Source: Rugosimonospora africana (GTDB lineage: Bacteria; Actinomycetota; Actinomycetes; Mycobacteriales; Micromonosporaceae). From it: a stretch of DNA of 64,000 nt. The stretch covers positions 62,001 through 126,000 of the forward strand of contig NZ_BONZ01000012.1 in the NCBI RefSeq assembly GCF_016862975.1, written 5' to 3'. The notes under the pieces are model-generated. The model was not told where the DNA came from. It worked only from the letters and a program-made list of their open reading frames with translations, and ran no database searches. This document shows positions 60,830 through 64,000 of the stretch, piece by piece. The translations under genes and the position numbers were made by a program. The first letter of the stretch is position 1; every line of letters starts with the position of its first letter.

Positions 60830-61443
60830 GGCCGCGTCCCGGCGTCCGGCGGCTCGGGGTCGCCGCTCTCGGCGGTCGGCTCGATCGCGAAGGCGTGCAG
60901 CCCGAGGTGCACCAGTTCGGCGCCGCGCGGGGCGTCCTCGCGGGTCGCGGCGATGTACGGCCGGATCAGCGCGTCCAGCCGTTCACCCAGCGCGGTCAGC
61001 TCCGCGGGCGTCATCCGCAGCGTGTAGGTGCTGTACCCGTCGGCCTGCCGCCAGCGCCGAGGCGCCCGGTCGCGGTGAGCCAGGTAGTCGCGCACCAGCC
61101 GCTGGTCGCGCTGCACCGACAGGGCGAGCAGGGCCGCCGCGCTCTGAGCCCGGGGAGTGCCCGGCTCGTCCCGGGCGCCCTCCACCTCGTATCCGGTGAT
61201 CAGCGCCCGCCACGGCCGCTCCCGCCCGTCGGCCGACTCCTCGGCGCCGACCAGCCCATGCCTGGCCAGCACGCGCAGGTGGTAGCTGCAGTTCGACGGC
61301 GTGTCGCCGACCGCGCGGGCGCACCGCGACGCGGTCGCCGGACCCTCCGCCATCAGGTAGTTGAGCAGGTCCAACCGGACCGGATGGGTCAGCGCGGCCA
61401 TCGCCTCCGGCTCGCTGATCGTGGTGCGGCGCTCCGGGCTCAT
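60826..61443 (-). CDS. ArsR-family transcriptional regulator (HTH_20 type)
   Basis: 205 residues from ATG 61443 with CGGAGG 6 bp upstream. Winged helix at ~14-85: MAALTHPVRLDLLNYLMAEGPATASRCARAVG, then SNCSYHLRVLARHGLV. The rest is helical and acidic/basic mixed, ending in a flexible tail; no metal-binding CxC motif is present. Probably represses itself and the MFS gene through the paired palindromes at 61463-61519. Confidence 0.88.
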   Translation of the reverse strand: MSPERRTTISEPEAMAALTHPVRLDLLNYLMAEGPATASRCARAVGDTPSNCSYHLRVLARHGLVGAEESADGRERPWRALITGYEVEGARDEPGTPRAQSAAALLALSVQRDQRLVRDYLAHRDRAPRRWRQADGYSTYTLRMTPAELTALGERLDALIRPYIAATREDAPRGAELVHLGLHAFAIEPTAESGDPEPPDAGTRP

Positions 61444-61462
61444 CGATCCTCCGGGGTCAACT

Positions 61463-61519
61463 CTGAAAGGCTCTTTCACAGTTAACCACCGATCCAGTAG
61501 ATGTGAAAGAGCCTTTCAG
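61463..61519. promoter_or_regulatory. perfect 18-bp inverted repeat, likely ArsR operator
   Basis: CTGAAAGGCTCTTTCACA (61463-61480) and its exact reverse complement (61502-61519) are 21 bp apart. Each arm is itself nearly palindromic (TGAAAG-x3-CTTTCA), so two dimer sites are present, 20 to 76 bp ahead of the ArsR start. The rest of the divergent gap up to 61717 holds a 14-bp direct repeat (GGCCACGTCATTCC near 61609 and 61617 region) and no gene. Confidence 0.75.
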
Positions 61520-61716
61520 GATTTGCGGACTCCCCGCTGCCGCCGTCCCGGTTCCGGCCGCCGTCCTGTTGCGGCGCGACGACGCCTCGTCGGGGCATCG
61601 CGGCCACGTCATTCCGGCCACGTCATTCCGGCCATCCCGGCGGGCTGCTCGTTTGCGGCCACCCCGGCGGGGCCCGCTCGATCCGAAGGAAGCGCGCCCG
61701 GCCCGGAACCGCCAAG

Positions 61717-62778
61717 ATGAGAGGCATGACGACGGCGGGCCAGAACAAGTCAACCGACGGCAGCACGCTCACCGTGCTGCTCGCGCTGGCCGCCAACCTC
61801 GGCATCGCCATCCTGAAGGCGCTGGCCGGCCTGCTCACCGGCTCCGCCGCGCTGCTGTCCGAGGCGGCCCACTCCGTGGGCGACACGGTCACCGAGCTGC
61901 TGCTGCTCACCGCGCTGCGCCGTTCGCGCCGGCCGGCCGACCGGCGTCACCCGTTCGGATACGGCAAGGAGCGCTTCTTCTGGTCGCTGCTCGCCGCCGT
62001 CGGCATCCTTGTCTCCGGGGCGGCGTTCTCGTTCTACGAGGGGTACCGCACGCTCCGCGGCGAGGGCGGACCGGAGGGCCGGGATGCCTGGGTGGGGTAC
62101 GTGGTGCTCGCCCTGTCCGCGGTGCTTGAGAGCATCTCGTTCAGCCAGGGAGTACGGCAGCTCAGAGCGGAGGCGGCCCGCCTCGGTGAGACCTGGAGGT
62201 CGTACCTGAGGACTCCCCGCGATCCCACGGTCAAGAGCGTGGTGCTGGAGGACTCCGCCGCGCTCATCGGCATCCTGCTGGCCTTCGCCGGCCTGGCACT
62301 GCACCAGGCGACCGGTTCGGCGGTGTGGGACGGCTCGGCCGCGCTGGCGATCAGCGCGCTGCTGGTGGTGGTGGCCTACCAGCTCGCCCAGACCAGCAAG
62401 GGGCTGCTGATCGGCCAGCAGGCAAACATCAAGCTGGTACGGGGCATCCGCATCCGGCTGGCCGAACAGCCCGAGGTGGAGAAGGTCGTCGACATCCTGA
62501 CCATGATCGTGGGCAGTGACCGGATTTTGCTCTGCGCGCGGCTCGACTTCCGCGACACGCTGAACGCCGCGGATTTGGAACGGGCGTGTGTGCGCATCGA
62601 CGGGACGCTGCGCGAGGAGTTCAACGATCTCGACGAGGTCTTCCTGGAGCCCGTACCGCGCAACGATCCCGTGCTGCGCGCCCGGGTACTGGCCCGGTAC
62701 GGCGACATCCTGGAACGCGACCCGCGGCCCGCACCGGCCGACGCCGGGCAGCCACCCGCGGGCCGGCCGGCGTCTTGA
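61717..62778 (+). CDS. cation diffusion facilitator (CDF) metal exporter
   Basis: 353 residues; ATG 61717 or 61726. Six membrane helices with the first metal-site half in LLSEAAHSVGDTVTELLLL (H-x3-D) and the second in SVVLEDSAALIGILLAF (E/D instead of H-x3-D, as in one CDF subgroup), PFGYGKERFFWSLLAAVG between. The cytoplasmic C-terminal domain starts ~250 (EVEKVVDILTMIVGSDRILLCARLDF). Exports Zn2+, Fe2+ or a similar ion. Its stop is in a degenerate 14-15-bp repeat. Confidence 0.88.
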   Translation: MRGMTTAGQNKSTDGSTLTVLLALAANLGIAILKALAGLLTGSAALLSEAAHSVGDTVTELLLLTALRRSRRPADRRHPFGYGKERFFWSLLAAVGILVSGAAFSFYEGYRTLRGEGGPEGRDAWVGYVVLALSAVLESISFSQGVRQLRAEAARLGETWRSYLRTPRDPTVKSVVLEDSAALIGILLAFAGLALHQATGSAVWDGSAALAISALLVVVAYQLAQTSKGLLIGQQANIKLVRGIRIRLAEQPEVEKVVDILTMIVGSDRILLCARLDFRDTLNAADLERACVRIDGTLREEFNDLDEVFLEPVPRNDPVLRARVLARYGDILERDPRPAPADAGQPPAGRPAS

Positions 62779-62892
62779 GCCGGCTGTCCTGAGCGGACCG
62801 TCTTGAGCGGGCCTGGGCCGGTCGGGGCCGGGCCGGTCACCGGTATCCGGACCGGCCGGTACCTCGGGATCCGTGGCGGTTACTCTCGGGGA

Positions 62893-63297
62893 ATGTCGTC
62901 ATCCCAGGCCGCGCCCGCCGCGCCGGTACGCTCGCCGGTCAGCCGCGGGGTGCTGTTCCGGTACCGGTTCATGGCCTACTTCACCGCGGTCTTCCTGCTC
63001 GTCCTGGTGTTCGTCGCCATTCCGATCCAGATCTGGGGGCACGACAAGACGCTGGAGGCGATCGTCGGGCAGATCCACGGCTTCGCTTACATGGTCTACC
63101 TGATCTGCGCGTTCGAGTTGACCGTGCGGCTGCGGATACCGCTGGTGAAGCTGGTGCTGGTGTTGCTGGCGGGAACCGTGCCGTTCGGCGCGTTCTTCGC
63201 CGAGCGGAGCATGACCCGCGCCTGGCAGGACAACCAGCGGGCGGCCCGTGAGGCGGTCGAGGCACGGCAGCGGGAGCGCTCGACACAACCGGGCTGA
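62893..63297 (+). CDS. DUF3817 membrane protein
   Basis: 134 residues from ATG 62893. Three membrane segments: FTAVFLLVLVFVAIPIQIW, IHGFAYMVYLICAFELTVRL and LVKLVLVLLAGTVPFGAFFAE, matching DUF3817 (conserved GQIHGFAYMVY). A charged C-terminal helix (DNQRAAREAVEARQRER) is cytoplasmic. Function unknown. Confidence 0.85.
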   Translation: MSSSQAAPAAPVRSPVSRGVLFRYRFMAYFTAVFLLVLVFVAIPIQIWGHDKTLEAIVGQIHGFAYMVYLICAFELTVRLRIPLVKLVLVLLAGTVPFGAFFAERSMTRAWQDNQRAAREAVEARQRERSTQPG

Positions 63298-63349
63298 CCT
63301 GCGCCGACCTCCCGTTTGATGGCACCGGGGGTCGGGTACCGGATCGGAC

Positions 63350-63655
63350 ATGAAGGTCACCTGGAAACCCCAGACCGAGCACGGCGCGCTCTCCAGCAAG
63401 GAGAAGCGCGACCTGCCCGACACCGTGTACGCGTTTCCGGACAAGCGCAAGGAGCCGCTGACGGACGCCCGGCACGTTCAGAATGCTTTGGCCCGCTTTG
63501 ACCAGGTTCAGGGCGTGACCGACAACGAGCGCGACCAGGCGTTCGCCAACATCAAGGCGGCCGCGAAGCACTTCGGCGTGGACATGGTCGAGAGCAACTG
63601 GCGCGAGCTCGGGAAGTTGCCGCACACGGCGAATCCCGCTCACAAGCGCGGCTGA
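63350..63655 (+). CDS. DUF6582-like small protein
   Basis: 101 residues. LSSKEKRDLPDTVYAFPDKRKEPLTDARHVQNALARFDQVQGV then NERDQAFANIKAAAKHFGVDM. This is the small domain also found in phage and plasmid-borne hypothetical proteins; no catalytic motif. Soluble and helical. The region after it is a long period-17 repeat array. Confidence 0.75.
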   Translation: MKVTWKPQTEHGALSSKEKRDLPDTVYAFPDKRKEPLTDARHVQNALARFDQVQGVTDNERDQAFANIKAAAKHFGVDMVESNWRELGKLPHTANPAHKRG

Positions 63656-63667
63656 GCCCGCCTCACC

Positions 63668-63800
63668 GGGCCAGCGCAATCACGGGGCCGGCGCAATCGC
63701 CGGGCCGGGGGTGGTCACCAGGCCGGCTGAGTCACGAGACCGGCTGTGTCACCAAATTCCAGCTGTGTCACCAGGCCAGCTGTGTCACCAGGCCAGCGAT
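63668..63800. repeat. period-17 tandem array between convergent genes, covering the DUF72 stop
   Basis: Seven to eight degenerate units: starts at 63668, 63685, 63702, 63719, 63736, 63753 (19 bp) and 63772. The last full units share CAGGCCAGCTGTGTCAC. The DUF72 stop (63785-63787 on the minus strand) is inside the last units. The array fills the whole gap between the two convergent genes. Confidence 0.88.
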
Positions 63801-64000
63801 GCCGGAGCCGGGTGGCGGGTGATCGACAGCCCCCGCCGTTCCGCCCGCGCGGCCAGGGCCGCCGCGTCCCGGATCGCGGCGCCGCCCGGATCGTTGTTGA
63901 AGTACACGTACACCGGCTCACGATCCAGCGCGTACGCGGCAGCCAGCCGGTCCAACCAGGAGGCCAGCGCCGCCCGCCCGTACCGGGGCCGGGGCTGCGC
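63785..64000 (-). CDS. DUF72 (YecE-like) family protein, C-terminal part
   Basis: The frame is open to the window edge; only the last 71 residues are visible. The hallmark is EPVYVYFNNDPGGAAIRDAA, the C-terminal strand of the DUF72 TIM-barrel (YVYFNND conserved), preceded by RAALASWLDRLAAAYA. The end PAPASLAW is low-complexity. DUF72 function is unknown (deoxyribonuclease-like or Fe-S-linked roles have been proposed for some members). Confidence 0.75.
   Translation of the reverse strand, partial: AQPRPRYGRAALASWLDRLAAAYALDREPVYVYFNNDPGGAAIRDAAALAARAERRGLSITRHPAPASLAW

Noticed and set aside
63668-63800. CRISPR-like array
   Set aside because: Units are 17 bp, degenerate and contiguous with no spacers, and no cas genes are present. 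It is a plain tandem array.

Overview
The window is GC-rich (about 70%) actinobacterial chromosome. The protein families (ECF sigma factor paired with a DGPF protein, MmyB-type regulator, lipoprotein L,D-transpeptidases, GT87 mannosyltransferase, DUF3140, frequent GTG starts and ATGA/GTGA gene overlaps) fit a Micromonosporaceae-like filamentous actinomycete. That family placement is inference; no rRNA gene is present to fix it.

Layout. 1-719: end of a MOSC-domain gene, followed by a 495-bp internally deleted IS5-family element sitting exactly at the junction of two convergent stop codons. 1213-2322: a GT1 glycosyltransferase. 2553-3645: a worn stretch with a large inverted repeat, a truncated helix-turn-helix gene and a short GntR regulator, probably the remains of an integrative element. 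3841-16213: ordinary chromosomal genes (phytanoyl-CoA dioxygenase family, GNAT, peroxiredoxin, DsbA-like protein, CopC-CopD fusion, GT87 mannosyltransferase, oligoribonuclease, two paralogous L,D-transpeptidases, small stress-type proteins) with three tRNA genes. One of these has a leucine anticodon but lacks the long variable arm expected of leucine tRNA. 16314-21148: a two-gene operon of a TPP-dependent pyruvate-oxidase-like enzyme and a 1021-residue FAD/Fe-S dehydrogenase, possibly a lactate-to-acetate route feeding quinones. 21278-25493: DUF4190, NUDIX, orphan LarB, VOC, YCII/DGPF and its ECF sigma factor.

25814-50694 is a surface polysaccharide locus. It encodes nucleotide-sugar enzymes (Gfo/Idh/MocA oxidoreductase, SDR epimerase, two DegT aminotransferases, two acyltransferases), Wzy-like polymerase/ligase, Wzz-like chain-length protein, Wzx-like flippase, five glycosyltransferases, a polyprenyl-phosphate sugar-1-phosphate transferase, a very large secreted protein (DMFase-beta-like domain plus three DUF4082 domains), a secreted glycoside-hydrolase-like protein, a TolB-like lumenal protein and an MFS carrier. 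The WbpB/WbpD/WbpE-like trio suggests a 2,3-diamino uronic acid-type sugar.

51123-64000: F420/NADP-type oxidoreductase, three further MFS carriers (one operonic with an MmyB-type XRE regulator, one with an ArsR regulator), AlkZ-like DNA glycosylase, SerA, DUF1345, a CDF metal exporter, DUF3817, DUF6582 and the C-terminal end of a DUF72 gene cut by the window edge.

A pattern runs through the whole window: short tandem duplications sit at gene ends. Outside coding sequence the period is often not a multiple of three (14, 16, 17, 20, 34), and several copies duplicate the stop codon or the ribosome-binding-site/start-codon unit. Inside coding sequence, at N- or C-termini, the period is always a multiple of three (15, 18, 27, 42). 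At two gene starts the duplications have created chains of minicistrons linked by ATGA/GTGA overlaps.
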